From contig NZ_BMXJ01000002.1 in the NCBI RefSeq assembly GCF_014651695.1, positions 558,001 through 622,000 of the forward strand: DNA of 64,000 nucleotides. Direction: 5' to 3'. A model generated the notes under the pieces. That model made no database searches and was not told where the DNA came from. It saw only the letters and a list, made by a program, of their open reading frames with translations. This stretch comes from Nocardiopsis terrae. GTDB taxonomy: Bacteria; Actinomycetota; Actinomycetes; Streptosporangiales; Streptosporangiaceae. Numbering within the stretch: position 1 is the stretch's first letter; every line of letters begins with the position of its first letter. Positions 16,971 through 25,896 of this stretch are shown here, in pieces. The position numbers were made by a program, and so were the translations under genes.

Positions 16971-17693
16971 GTGACGGTCTCCCGGTCAGAACGCCCGGCT
17001 ACGACATTCGGCAGTACACGGGAGGCCGTCATCAGCGCAGAAGAGAGCCTCGCCCGCACGGCGTGGGTCCGGACCGAGCAGGCCCGGTTCGAGGAGTCCG
17101 CCATGGGCGACGGCCCCCTGGCGGACGCCTACGACACCGGTGTCCGGTCCGCGGCCCCACCGGTGGACGCGGCGACCGGGGCCGCCCTGCGGTTCCTCAC
17201 CGCGGCCATCGGGGCCCGTTCGGTGGTGGAGGTCGGTACCGGGTGCGGGACCTCGGGGATCTGGCTGCTGCGGGGGATGGCGCCGGAGGGCATCCTGACC
17301 ACGGTGGACGTCAACGCCGCCTACCAGGACTACGCGCGTTCGGCCTTCGCCCGGGCGGGTTTCGGCGCGGGGCGGGCCCGGCTGATCCGCGGCACTGCTC
17401 TGGAGGTACTGCCCCGGCTGACCGACGGCGGCTACGACATGGTCTCGGTCGACGCCGATCAGGCTTCCTACCCGGTCTACCTGGAGGAGGCGCTCCGGCT
17501 GCTGCGCCCGGGCGGGGTCGTGGTGTTCAACAACGTGATGACCGCCCCCGGGGGGCCGGACGGGCCGCTGCGGGTGCCGGACCCGGCCGAGGTGGCGGTG
17601 CGCGAGGTGATGCAGCGGATGCGGGAGGACGAGTCGTTCATCCCGCTGCTGGTTCCGGTGGGCGAGGGCCTGCTCGCGGCCATCCGGCCCTGA
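16971..17693 (+). CDS. O-methyltransferase, family 3
   Basis: The 240-residue SAM-dependent methyltransferase has motif I VVEVGTGCGTSGIWLL (about 86-101), an acidic loop TTVDVNAAYQ, DMVSVDADQASYPVYLEEALRLL and a GGVVVFNNVM strand. Family 3 enzymes (catechol/caffeoyl-CoA type) methylate hydroxyl groups. GTG start at 16971. It is divergent from sigE, the same arrangement as the M. tuberculosis O-methyltransferase beside sigE. Whether it belongs to the SigE regulon is unknown, as is its substrate. Confidence 0.9.
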   Translation: MTVSRSERPATTFGSTREAVISAEESLARTAWVRTEQARFEESAMGDGPLADAYDTGVRSAAPPVDAATGAALRFLTAAIGARSVVEVGTGCGTSGIWLLRGMAPEGILTTVDVNAAYQDYARSAFARAGFGAGRARLIRGTALEVLPRLTDGGYDMVSVDADQASYPVYLEEALRLLRPGGVVVFNNVMTAPGGPDGPLRVPDPAEVAVREVMQRMREDESFIPLLVPVGEGLLAAIRP

Positions 17694-17712
17694 CCGCAAC
17701 CGGACGCGGCGA

Positions 17713-17750
17713 CGGGGCCCGGGCGGCACCGTCGACCGCCGCAGGCCCCG
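17713..17750. terminator. Imperfect hairpin between O-methyltransferase and pepA
   Basis: CGGGGCC (17713-17719) pairs with GGCCCCG (17744-17750), with inner GGCGG/CCGCC pairing. It serves the two convergent genes. Confidence 0.5.
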
Positions 17751-17761
17751 TGGAAGGGCCC

Positions 17762-19276
17762 CTACCGCCGGGCGAGCCAGCGCAGCAGGGTGCGGGTGGT
17801 GAAGGCGGTCCCGCCCTTGGAGAGCAGGCCGCTCTCCTGCATGGACCGGCCCGGACCGGCGATGTCCAGGTGTGCCCAGGGCAGGCCGCCGGTGAACTCG
17901 CGCAGGAACAGTGCGGCGTCGGTGGCCCCCGCCGGTCCGAAGTCCCTGCCGCGGGTGCCGATGTTGGCCAGGTCCGCCACCCGGGACCGGGTGGTGGGGA
18001 CGTAGTCCTCCGTGAGCGGCATCCGCCACAGCGGCTCGCCCGAGGCCTGGCCCGCGCTCTCGATCTCGGCCGCGACCGCGTCGTCGTTGCTGTACAGCGC
18101 ACCCGTCCCGGTGCCCAGCGCCAGCTTGGCCGCACCGGTCAGGGTGGCGACGTCCACCAGGACGTCCGGGGCGAGCTCGGTGCTCGCGTAGCCCATGGCG
18201 TCGGCCAGGACCAGGCGGCCCTCGGCGTCGGAGTTGAGCACCTCGACGGTCTTGCCGGTGTAGGTGGTCAGCACGTCACCGATGCGGGTGGCGTCACCGG
18301 AGACGGCGTTCTCCGCGAGTGCGAGCAGACCGGTGACCCGGACCCCGGACCCCACGGCTGCCAGGGCCGACAACACGGCCAGCACGATCGCGGAACCGCT
18401 CATGTCGGTCTTCATGAGCTTCATGTTGTCGTTGGGCTTGAGCGACAGGCCACCGGTGTCGAAGGTGATGCCCTTGCCGACCAGCACCACGTGCTCGGTG
18501 GGGTTCTCCGGCGTGTAGGACAACTGGACCAGCCGGGGCGGCCGGGAGGAGCCCTGCCCGACGCCGAGGATGGCGCCGAAACCCTCCTCGTCCAGGTCCT
18601 TCTCGTCCCAGACCCGTACGTCGAGCCCGGTGTCCGCGGCCGCGACCTCGCGCGCCCGGGCCGCCATCCACTCCGGGTCCTTGGTCATCGAGGGGGTGTT
18701 GATCAGGTCCCGGGCCAGAGCGGTGGCCGTGGCCAGGGAGGTGCCCAGCGCCAGCGCCTCCGCCAGGCCCTGGCCGCCGCCGACCACGTCGACGGCGGCC
18801 AGGGGACGCTGGGCCGACGGAGCCTCGGCGGACTTGAGCGTGAAGGTGTAGGAGGCGAGCAGGGCGCCCTCGGCGAAGGCCGTGGCCGCCTCCCCGCCCG
18901 CCCCGGGCCAGGCCAGGGCGGCGCGTTCGTTGCCCCGTGCGGCCCGGGCGAGGGCGGCACCGGCCTTCCGGAGGTCGTCGGGGCCGCCCGAACCGACCCC
19001 GAGAAGGGCCAGGCGGACCAGGCCCCCGTCCCGGGACACCGGGAACTGGGAGAGCTCACCGGGTTTTCCGGTGAGCGCGTAGTGCGTGAACAGATCTGTG
19101 AGCGGAGCCGGAAGGACCTGTGTCAGTCCGCCGTCGACGACCCCTTCGACCGCCTCGGGGCCTTCCTCGCCCGTGAGTACGGGGAGGACCAGCAGGTCCG
19201 CGGTGGATTCGGCGAGGGTCCCCGGTACGGGGTGGATCTCCGTGGCGAATGGCACAGGCCGCTCACAATCGTTCAC
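17762..19276 (-). CDS. pepA: Leucyl aminopeptidase, M17 family
   Basis: The 504-residue cytosolic dizinc exopeptidase removes N-terminal amino acids from peptides. The catalytic domain has LVGKGITFDTGGLSLKP, MKTDMSGSA and the M17 signature NSDAEGRLVLADA (one residue different from the usual NTDAEGRL), giving the Lys, Asp and Glu metal ligands. The N-terminal macro-like domain is intact and the length is typical. It lies upstream of nothing obviously related and is separated by 72 bp from the DUF3117 gene, in the same direction. Confidence 0.95.
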   Translation of the reverse strand: MNDCERPVPFATEIHPVPGTLAESTADLLVLPVLTGEEGPEAVEGVVDGGLTQVLPAPLTDLFTHYALTGKPGELSQFPVSRDGGLVRLALLGVGSGGPDDLRKAGAALARAARGNERAALAWPGAGGEAATAFAEGALLASYTFTLKSAEAPSAQRPLAAVDVVGGGQGLAEALALGTSLATATALARDLINTPSMTKDPEWMAARAREVAAADTGLDVRVWDEKDLDEEGFGAILGVGQGSSRPPRLVQLSYTPENPTEHVVLVGKGITFDTGGLSLKPNDNMKLMKTDMSGSAIVLAVLSALAAVGSGVRVTGLLALAENAVSGDATRIGDVLTTYTGKTVEVLNSDAEGRLVLADAMGYASTELAPDVLVDVATLTGAAKLALGTGTGALYSNDDAVAAEIESAGQASGEPLWRMPLTEDYVPTTRSRVADLANIGTRGRDFGPAGATDAALFLREFTGGLPWAHLDIAGPGRSMQESGLLSKGGTAFTTRTLLRWLARR

Positions 19277-19348
19277 TCGTGTAGGAGGTGTGGAACCTTG
19301 GGGGTCGTCAGGGCGCTCCGGCCCAGGTGGGGGACGAGTGGTATCCGG

Positions 19349-19516
19349 TTATCCGACGACACCCCGAAGCGCGTCCCGGAGCTCGATCGCCTCGTCGGGC
19401 GTGAGCTCCACGACCAGACGGCCGCCGCCCTCGAGCGGGACCCGCATGATGATGCCGCGACCCTCCTTGGTGACCTCCATCGGCCCGTCGCTGGTCCTCG
19501 GCTTCATCGCCGCCAT
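19349..19516 (-). CDS. DUF3117 family small conserved protein
   Basis: The 55-residue product begins MAAMKPRTSDGPMEVTKEGR, continues GIIMRVPLEGGGRLVVELTP and ends in a DEAIELRDALRGVVG helix. This is the hallmark of the DUF3117 family found almost throughout actinobacteria; its function is unknown. AAAGGGGA lies upstream of the ATG. M. tuberculosis has its homologue close to the DivIVA-like, folP2 and LOG genes, as here. Confidence 0.92.
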   Translation of the reverse strand: MAAMKPRTSDGPMEVTKEGRGIIMRVPLEGGGRLVVELTPDEAIELRDALRGVVG

Positions 19517-19797
19517 GCCATTCCCCTTTCTCAGTGTTCCTCGCAGGTGGCCGGTTCCGTGTGACTCGCGCCCGTGTGGCTTGGGGGACGTGAGTCACGC
19601 TTCGACCATTATCTCGGAGGTTGACCCCTGCGTGTGCGCCAGGCGACGGCCGGGCCACCTCCGTGAGCGCCCACCGACAAGAAATCATTGGTCAGTAAGG
19701 TTATATCGGTCTCGCCCGAAACCCGCGCGGGGCGAGGTCCGCGAGAGCGGTCCGGGACGGGGCCGGCGGCGGCGCCCCGGGGCCGACAGGGGCGGGT

Positions 19798-20403
19798 TCA
19801 GTCCAGGGCTCCGGTGGAGGTGTCCAGGGTCCCGGTGGAGATCATCCGGGTGCCCTCATGGGTGACCGCGGACCACTCCGCTTCGAGCGCTCCGCCGTTC
19901 GAGGCCGGCCAGAGCGTCAGCTCCGACTCGTCGACGCAGCGGTCCTCGGGGTCGGAGGTCTCGGTGTAGGAGTACACCAGCCGATCGCCGTCGCGCGCCG
20001 AGAGTTCGAGGGTCCCGGAGCAGGAGAAGGTGGTCCAGGCGGTACTGCCCCGTTCGGCGCCCTCCTCGATCCTCACCTGGGCGTCCCATTCCGCGACGGG
20101 GTCGCCCTCGGTGTCGACCTGGTCCATCCGGCCCGACCACGATCCGACGAACTCGTCGGGGTCGGACGTGGCGGTGACCGTGTCGTCGCCGGAACCGTCC
20201 AGGTAGGTCAGGGCCGCGAAGGCTCCGCCGCCGATCAGCGCGAGCGCGGCGACGGTCACGGCCGCCTTGGTGAACTGGCGGCGGCGCCTGCCGCTGTGTC
20301 GGGTCGAACGGGGCGGAGGCCACAGGGACATCTGGCGCACCGGGGTGGAGGAGCTCCCGGACCCGTCCTCTGCGTCCGCCCGGAGTTCGGCTGCTGTGTC
20401 CAT
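19798..20403 (-). CDS. Single-pass membrane-anchored protein of unknown function
   Basis: The 201-residue protein has a short acidic N-terminus, an Arg-rich stretch (about 33-42) and one membrane helix (about 46-66). An extracytoplasmic domain of about 130 residues follows with alternating hydrophobic strands and two cysteines (FSCSG and DRCVDES). ATG at 20403 is selected because GGTGAGG lies 9 nt upstream; an ATG at 20412 is less well placed. I recognise no named family. The soluble part reads like a small beta-rich extracellular domain. Confidence 0.7.
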   Translation of the reverse strand: MDTAAELRADAEDGSGSSSTPVRQMSLWPPPRSTRHSGRRRRQFTKAAVTVAALALIGGGAFAALTYLDGSGDDTVTATSDPDEFVGSWSGRMDQVDTEGDPVAEWDAQVRIEEGAERGSTAWTTFSCSGTLELSARDGDRLVYSYTETSDPEDRCVDESELTLWPASNGGALEAEWSAVTHEGTRMISTGTLDTSTGALD

Positions 20404-20490
20404 CCTCGCCATCCTCACCGACGGTCCACCCGCTCCGGCGGAGCGGGGGTACGCATGTACAGCGACTGAGAATAGAGCACCGGAACGCAC

Positions 20491-20522
20491 CACATCCGAC
20501 CAAGAACGACACATCGGATGTG
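20491..20522. repeat. Inverted repeat upstream of the membrane-anchored protein gene
   Basis: CACATCCGA (20491-20499) and its exact reverse complement TCGGATGTG (20514-20522) are separated by 14 bp. They lie about 90-120 bp upstream of the 20403 start. An operator or a small hairpin is possible. Confidence 0.4.
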
Positions 20523-20624
20523 ATGCACGACATATATCTCTCGGTCGGGGCGGGGCTCCGCGGCGCGTCCGCGGTCGTTTCGGCGGGAGCGGACCAGCGT
20601 TGGGCGGGGCCCGGCGCACCCGGG

Positions 20625-21122
20625 TCAGGCCCGTTTCCCGCTCTTTCCGTCGTCGGCGGTGACGTCATCCGGGTCGGAGGGGGCCCACTCCGGCTGGGAG
20701 GCGGTACCGGAATCCGTGCCGGAATCCCCGCCCCGCTCCGCGTCGCCCTCACCCGGCAGAGCGTCCTCGCCCGGCAGGTGCGCCCCGGGCCGGGGCCCGG
20801 TCCCCCGCGGGGCGTAGGACGGGTCCAGGCGGGCCAGGTGCCGCTCCAGGTCCTCGATCCGCGCCTCCCGCTCGCGCAACGTGGACGTGAGCCGAACGAG
20901 CAGCTCGTCGACCGCGCGTACGTGGTAGCCCCACATGGCCAGGGGAAGGAGAAGGCCGCCCAGGTCGCGGGAGCCCACGGGACGCCCCTCGGGCAGGTTC
21001 AGCGGGGGGAAGTCGGCCTCGAACCGGGCGAGTTGGCCGCCCTTGCCGAGCACGACGAAGACCACGCCGACGAGAACGGCGAGCGCGGCCGCGGCGACCA
21101 GGATCATGATGAAGAAAGGCAC
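20625..21122 (-). CDS. DivIVA-domain-like membrane-anchored protein
   Basis: The 165-residue protein has an N-terminal membrane helix (about 5-25). A short DivIVA-like segment follows: the Arg-Pro-Val-Gly motif, LLLPLAMWGYHVRAVDELLVRL, then a charged helix with TLREREARIEDLERHL that can form a coiled coil. The acidic, disordered tail ends in GKSGKRA. Start is GTG at 21122 with no clear Shine-Dalgarno; ATG at 21107 would lose only five residues. The neighbourhood (DUF3117, folP-like, LOG) matches the mycobacterial DivIVA-like gene beside folP2. A role in positioning envelope growth proteins is plausible, not shown. Confidence 0.75.
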   Translation of the reverse strand: MPFFIMILVAAAALAVLVGVVFVVLGKGGQLARFEADFPPLNLPEGRPVGSRDLGGLLLPLAMWGYHVRAVDELLVRLTSTLREREARIEDLERHLARLDPSYAPRGTGPRPGAHLPGEDALPGEGDAERGGDSGTDSGTASQPEWAPSDPDDVTADDGKSGKRA

Positions 21123-21183
21123 GGACCGATCGTGCCACACCGGCCCCTCCCCCGGGAGTGCCCTCGCGTGGGAGACTCGGCGG

Positions 21184-21615
21184 GTGCCGAAACCGCGCTT
21201 CCGAGTCCTGATCCCCGGTTCCGTCTCCGGCCCTGCCGAAGCCGCCGAAACCGCTGCCCCGACCGTGGAGGACCGGGGCGACGGCGCCGCTCCCCACTGG
21301 ACCGCGGACGCCGGGCACCGGCCGTCCGCCCGTCGGGTGGCGGAGCTGGTCGCGCGGGGACACACCGTCCTGGTCCGCTGTACGCGCCCCGACGGACAGG
21401 CCCCGCGCACCGACCTGCCTCCCGCACCTCCCGGGATCGCGGGTGCGGTCCCGGTCCCGGCGGCCGAGGAGGTGGCCCTGGCCACGGTGTACGCCTGGGC
21501 GGGTGCGCGTGTGTTCGTCACCGACCACCCGGATCGGGTGCGCCGGGCACTGGACATGGTCGCGTCGGTGCGCGGCGAGCGCCCGCCGGCCGCCGTGCGC
21601 CGGGGACTCGCCTGA
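21184..21615 (+). CDS. Truncated dihydropteroate-synthase-like protein (FolP2 remnant)
   Basis: The 143-residue product starts at GTG with GGGAG 9 nt upstream. Its last 50 residues (EEVALATVYAWAGARVFVTD then ALDMVASVRGERPPAAVRRGLA) look like the final strand, helix and tail of actinobacterial FolP2-type dihydropteroate synthases. There is no pterin- or PABA-binding N-terminal part, so it cannot be a full TIM barrel of about 280 residues. In M. tuberculosis folP2 sits at this place, between the DivIVA-like and LOG-family genes. The frame is open and codon use is normal, so it may still be made as a small protein. The relation is inferred from the tail and position. Confidence 0.6.
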   Translation: MPKPRFRVLIPGSVSGPAEAAETAAPTVEDRGDGAAPHWTADAGHRPSARRVAELVARGHTVLVRCTRPDGQAPRTDLPPAPPGIAGAVPVPAAEEVALATVYAWAGARVFVTDHPDRVRRALDMVASVRGERPPAAVRRGLA

Positions 21616-21679
21616 CGCACCGGTTCCCGGACCGGGGGCGCACCCCGCTCGCGGCGGCTCCCGTACGGGGCGCGGCGGG

Positions 21680-22456
21680 TCAGCTGGAGGGGCCGGCCTC
21701 CGAACGCTCGAACTTGCCCTCCAGGTGCAGGTGCGCCTCCTGGATGACCCGCACCGCCTCGTCCGGGTCGTCGGTGACGTGGAGCAGCTCCATGTCCTTC
21801 TCCGCGATCAGGCCGTGTTTGAGCAGGCTGGACTCCACCCAGTCACGCAGACCGCCCCAGAACTCGGTGCCGACCAGCACCACGGGGAAACGGGTGATCT
21901 TCCTGGTCTGCACCAGGGTGATCGCCTCGAACAACTCGTCGAGCGTCCCGAAACCCCCCGGCAGCACCACGAAGGCCTGTGAGTACTTCACGAACATCGT
22001 CTTGCGGACGAAGAAGTACCGGAAGGTCATCCCCATGTCGATGTAGGAGTTGAGCGACTGCTCGAAGGGCAGCTCGATGCCGAGCCCGACGGACAGGCCG
22101 CCCGCCTGCTGGGCACCCCGGTTCGCGGCCTCCATCATGCCCGGGCCGCCACCGGTGATGGTGGCGTAACCGGCGTCGGCGAGTTTGCTGCCGACCTCGA
22201 CACCCAGTTCGTAGTACTCGGTCCCGGGTTTGATCCGCGCGGAGCCGAAGACGCTCACCGCGGAGGGGAGTTCGGACAGCAGTCCGAAGCCCTCCACGAA
22301 CTCCGACTGGATGCGCAGCACCCGCCAGGGGTCGGTGTGCACCCAGTCGGAGGGGCCCCGACGGTCGAGGAGCCGCTGGTCGGTCGTGGTGTCCGGGATG
22401 GCGCGGCCGCGGTAGGTGAGTGGTCCGGCGCGCCGGACGTCTTCTTCTTCCGTCAT
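21680..22456 (-). CDS. LOG family protein (TIGR00730, Rossmann fold)
   Basis: The 258-residue protein has the SVFGSARI strand, ITGGGPGMMEAANRGA and the signature PGGFGTLDELFE of LOG-type phosphoribohydrolases. These release cytokinin-like bases or hydrolyse nucleoside 5'-monophosphates; many bacterial members have uncertain physiological roles. The conserved Arg (FVRKTMF) is also present. ATG at 22456 is preferred; a longer GTG frame from 22489 exists. It is divergently placed from dapE's end region and convergent with the FolP-like remnant. Confidence 0.9.
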   Translation of the reverse strand: MTEEEDVRRAGPLTYRGRAIPDTTTDQRLLDRRGPSDWVHTDPWRVLRIQSEFVEGFGLLSELPSAVSVFGSARIKPGTEYYELGVEVGSKLADAGYATITGGGPGMMEAANRGAQQAGGLSVGLGIELPFEQSLNSYIDMGMTFRYFFVRKTMFVKYSQAFVVLPGGFGTLDELFEAITLVQTRKITRFPVVLVGTEFWGGLRDWVESSLLKHGLIAEKDMELLHVTDDPDEAVRVIQEAHLHLEGKFERSEAGPSS

Positions 22457-22569
22457 GCCCGTAAAGCTATCCACCCTGGGCGAGCTCACACTCGAACGAC
22501 ATGTGACACGCGGATGACCGTTGGCGGCCGCACCGGTGCCGACCGGTGCTGACCGGTGGCGGAACCGGT

Positions 22570-23634
22570 TCAGCGCCGTCCGGTGAGCCAGGCGGCCATG
22601 CGCTCCTGAGCCACACGGATCTGCGGGATCTCGGCGTACTCGTCACGGGTGTGGGCGAGCATCGGGTCCCCCGGGCCGTAGTTGACCGCGGGCACACCCA
22701 ACTCGGAGAAGCGGGAGACATCGGTCCAGCCGAGCTTGGCCCGGGCCCGGCCCTCACCGACCGCGGTGACGAACGCCGCCGCCGAGGGGTCGTCCAGACC
22801 GGGGCGCGCCGGGGCCGAGGAGTCCGTGACCGTGACCTCGAAGCCCTCGAACACCTCGCGCAGGTGGGCCTCGGCGTCCGCCGGGGAGAGGTCCGGGGCG
22901 TACCGGTAGTTCACCCGGACCACGCACTCGTCCGGGATGACGTTGCCCGCCACACCGCCCTCGACGAACACCGCGTTGAGGCCCTCGTGGAAGGTGAGGC
23001 CCTCCACCTCCGGCTGGCGGGGCGTGTAGGCGCGCAGGACGTCCAGGATCGCACCGGCACGGTGGATGGCGTTCTCGCCCTTCCAGGAGCGGGCGCTGTG
23101 CGCACGCTTGCCGTACGCCCGCACGTCCACGCGCATGGTGCCCTGACAGCCGCCCTCGATCACCCCGTCGGTGGGCTCCATCAGGATCGCGAAGTCTCCG
23201 GCCAGCCACTCCGGGTGGTTCCTGGACAGGCGGAGGAGACCGTTGCGGACGGCGTCGACCTCCTCGTTGTCGTAGAAGACGTAGGTGACGTCGTGGACCG
23301 GCTCGGTGACCAGAGCGGCCAGTTTGAGCTGGACGGCCACCCCCGCCTTCATGTCGGAGGTGCCGCAGCCGTAGAGGCGCTCGCCCTCCACGTGCGAGGG
23401 GACGTTGTCGACGATCGGCACGGTGTCGAGGTGCCCGGCGATCACCACCCGGCGCTCACGGCCGAGGTGCGTCCGGGCGACGACGGCGTCACCGTCTCGG
23501 GTGACGGTGAGGTGGGGCAGGGCCGACAGGACGCTCTCGACCGCGTCGGCGAGGGCCTTCTCGTCGCCGCTCTCGGAACGGGTGTCCACGATGGCGGCGG
23601 TCAGGTCCGCCACGTCCGAGGTCAGGTCCAGCAT
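22570..23634 (-). CDS. dapE: Succinyl-diaminopimelate desuccinylase
   Basis: This 354-residue M20-family dizinc hydrolase removes succinate from N-succinyl-LL-DAP. It shows VVIAGHLDTVPIVDN (zinc His/Asp), YGCGTSDMKAG, FYDNEEVD (catalytic and metal Glu) and LMEPTDGVIEGGCQG. A dimerisation domain with GKRAHSARSW follows, and the metal-binding His is near the C-terminus (PMLAHTRDEYAEI). ATG at 23634 fits homologues; longer in-frame extension upstream is Arg/Pro-rich noise. It lies downstream of dapD on the same strand, past a terminator-like hairpin. Both act in the succinylase route to meso-DAP and lysine. Confidence 0.94.
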   Translation of the reverse strand: MLDLTSDVADLTAAIVDTRSESGDEKALADAVESVLSALPHLTVTRDGDAVVARTHLGRERRVVIAGHLDTVPIVDNVPSHVEGERLYGCGTSDMKAGVAVQLKLAALVTEPVHDVTYVFYDNEEVDAVRNGLLRLSRNHPEWLAGDFAILMEPTDGVIEGGCQGTMRVDVRAYGKRAHSARSWKGENAIHRAGAILDVLRAYTPRQPEVEGLTFHEGLNAVFVEGGVAGNVIPDECVVRVNYRYAPDLSPADAEAHLREVFEGFEVTVTDSSAPARPGLDDPSAAAFVTAVGEGRARAKLGWTDVSRFSELGVPAVNYGPGDPMLAHTRDEYAEIPQIRVAQERMAAWLTGRR

Positions 23635-23756
23635 GGTGTCGCCCCGTTTCGGTGAGGTGGGTGGGTCGTCGTGGGGTGCGGTGCGTGCGCGCACGGAAAC
23701 CTCGCGGTGTGCGGTGCGGTGCGCGCACGCGACACGTGGCCAGCCTAGAACAGACG

Positions 23757-23791
23757 ACGGGGCGCCCTCCCGTGGTGGAAGGACGCCCCGT
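23757..23791 (-). terminator. Hairpin after dapD
   Basis: ACGGGGCG (23757-23764) pairs with CGCCCCGT (23784-23791). It lies 31 bp past the dapD stop, before dapE. Confidence 0.6.
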
Positions 23792-23822
23792 TCGCGCGGT
23801 TCGCGCGGCTCGGGCGTCGGCG

Positions 23823-24659
23823 TCAGGCGTTGACGCCGTGCTCGCGGAGGAGGTCGTTCAGGGCGAGCTTGTCGTGCTCCTGGCCCTCCTCGAGGCGCTT
23901 GAGCACGAGCAGGACCGGCATGCCGAAGTCGCCGCCCGGGAAGCTCTTGGTCCGGTTGGCGGTGACGCACACCGACCAGGCAGGAGCCTCTCCGCGGGGC
24001 AGTTCCTCACCGGTCTCGGCGTCGAAGACGCGCGTGGACGAGGTGAGGATGGTGCCCGCACCGAGCTTGGCGCCCCTACGGACACGGGCGCCCTCGACGA
24101 CCATGCTGCGCGAGCCGAGGAAGGCCTCGTCCTCGATGACGACCGGGGAGGCCTGCGGCGGCTCCAGCACGCCGCCGACGCCCACACCGCCGGAAAGGTG
24201 GACCTTCTCGCCGACCTGGGCGCAGGAACCGACGGTGGCCCAGGTGTCGACCATGGTGCCGGAACCCACGTAGGCGCCGATGTTGGTGAAGGACGGCATG
24301 AGGACGACGCCCGGGGCGAGGTAGGAACCCCACCGGGCGATCGCGCCCGCGACGACGCGGACGCCGTCGAATCGGGTCTTCAGCGGCATGCGGTCGTGGT
24401 AGTAGAAGTCACCGACCTGCGACTCCTTCATGTCCAGGACCTTGAAGCCGAGGAGGATGGAGCGCTTGGCGCGCTCGTCGACCACCACGTCGTTCGTGGC
24501 GGGGTCGACGAAGGCCACGCGGGCCTTGCCCTCGTCGATCTGGTCGATGGCGCCGGTGATGATCTCGCGCGCATCGGTGTGGCCGGGGGTGAGTTCGGAG
24601 CGCTGCGCCCAGAGTTCGTCGATCTGGTCGGGCAGCGGACTCTTGTACGAGCTGGTCAT
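23823..24659 (-). CDS. dapD: Tetrahydrodipicolinate N-succinyltransferase
   Basis: The 278-residue protein uses succinyl-CoA to succinylate tetrahydrodipicolinate. It has the actinobacterial DapD layout: an N-terminal domain, then left-handed beta-helix turns (PSFTNIGAYVGSGTMVDTWATVGS, HLSGGVGVGGVLEPPQASPV, GSRSMVVEGARVRRGAKLG) and the active-site SVCVTANRTKSF segment. ATG at 24659 is used because the longer frame adds an Arg-rich leader without homologue support. It shares strand and pathway with dapE and is followed by a hairpin. Confidence 0.95.
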   Translation of the reverse strand: MTSSYKSPLPDQIDELWAQRSELTPGHTDAREIITGAIDQIDEGKARVAFVDPATNDVVVDERAKRSILLGFKVLDMKESQVGDFYYHDRMPLKTRFDGVRVVAGAIARWGSYLAPGVVLMPSFTNIGAYVGSGTMVDTWATVGSCAQVGEKVHLSGGVGVGGVLEPPQASPVVIEDEAFLGSRSMVVEGARVRRGAKLGAGTILTSSTRVFDAETGEELPRGEAPAWSVCVTANRTKSFPGGDFGMPVLLVLKRLEEGQEHDKLALNDLLREHGVNA

Positions 24660-24993
24660 GTGAACCCACGTTAGCCGCTCCCGGGGGGTGCGGCGCATGC
24701 GCCCCGCCCGCCCGGGTTGAGCCTTTCACCACTCCAGCGGGCGGCTGACCGCCCGAGGGCGGGCGAGGGGCGCGGGGCGGGCGCACCATGCGCCGCAGCG
24801 GCTCCCGGCGAAGCCGCCCGGAGGGCTCCCGTGGGAGTTCGCCACGCCGACTACAATTTCGCCGAGGCCCGCCGGGGACCGCCCCCGGACACCTTCGACA
24901 GGACCCCGGCGCGCCCCGCGCACCACCGCCTCCGGACCCTTCCCGGGACCGGGCCCGGTGCGCTCCACCCGTTCGCCGACCCTTGGTTCGCCC
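24660..24993. other. Intergenic region between divergent dapD and the lysozyme-like gene
   Basis: This 334-bp stretch is extremely GC-rich. I see no convincing open frame with a ribosome site, no strong hairpin and no clear promoter box. It must hold the two divergent promoters. Confidence 0.5.
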
Positions 24994-25896
24994 GTGCCCA
25001 GTAAACGCAGGAAGTTCTCCGCGTTCGCCAAGATCCTCCTCATCCTCACCTTCGTCTGCGGCCTGTTCGTCGCCGGGGGTTACTACGTGCTGACCACCTT
25101 CGAGCCCCTCGACACCCAGGAGGAGCCCGAGCCCGGTTGCCGTCTGGGACTGGCGGACGGACGCTACGAGATGGAGGTCGCCCAGGCCGTGAACGCGGCG
25201 ACCGTGGGCGGTGTGGCCTTCAGCCGTGACCTGCCGGAGGAAGCGGTGACGGTGGCGTACGCGACGGTGTGGCAGGAGTCCACCTTCTACAACGTCGAGT
25301 ACGGCGACCTGGACTCCCTGGGCCTGTTCCAGCAGCGCCCCTCCCAGGAGTGGGGCGAACCGGACGAGATCCTCGACCCGGTCTTCGCCAGCAGGTCGTT
25401 CTACGACAAGCTGTCGGAGGTGAACGGCTGGGAGGGCCTGCCCGTCTACGAGGCCGCACAGCATGTCCAGCGCAGCGCCCACGGGTTCGCCTACGACCAG
25501 CACGAAGAGCTGTCAGCCGACATGGCGGAGGTGTTCACCGGACGGGCCGGACCCTCCATGACCTGTTGGTTCGACGCTGAGTCCGTGGAGGAAATGCGGG
25601 CCTCGGACACCGACGTCGCGGGGGCCCAGGAAGAGATGGCCCGCGTGTTCGGCACCGACCCGGCCCAGCTGCCCGTGGACCCGGAGAGCAACAGCGGGAG
25701 CGGGAGTGTGGGCCGGACGGGTGATCTGGGCTGGGCGATGGCGCTGTGGGCCGTGGCGCACGCCGAGGAGTACGGGATCACCTCGGTGACCTATGAGGAC
25801 CAGCGGTGGCAGGCGTCCGACGGGGTGGACGGCGCCGAGGAGTGGTCCCGGGTCGAGGAGGACCGGGCCGCAAACGGGCGTGTGGTGCTGCGGTAG
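24994..25896 (+). CDS. Membrane-anchored protein with lysozyme/transglycosylase-like motifs
   Basis: The 300-residue protein has a Lys/Arg-rich start, a membrane helix (about 11-33) and an exported domain. The segment TVAYATVWQESTFYN followed by DSLGLFQQRPSQEWG resembles the catalytic Glu (QES) and the S-x-G-L-F-Q turn of lysozyme-fold transglycosylases. The paired W and P residues recur in actinobacterial proteins of this type. GTG at 24994 is chosen over a GTG at 24958; neither has a clear ribosome site. It could trim peptidoglycan, but the fold assignment rests on short motifs and activity is unproven. Confidence 0.65.
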   Translation: MPSKRRKFSAFAKILLILTFVCGLFVAGGYYVLTTFEPLDTQEEPEPGCRLGLADGRYEMEVAQAVNAATVGGVAFSRDLPEEAVTVAYATVWQESTFYNVEYGDLDSLGLFQQRPSQEWGEPDEILDPVFASRSFYDKLSEVNGWEGLPVYEAAQHVQRSAHGFAYDQHEELSADMAEVFTGRAGPSMTCWFDAESVEEMRASDTDVAGAQEEMARVFGTDPAQLPVDPESNSGSGSVGRTGDLGWAMALWAVAHAEEYGITSVTYEDQRWQASDGVDGAEEWSRVEEDRAANGRVVLR

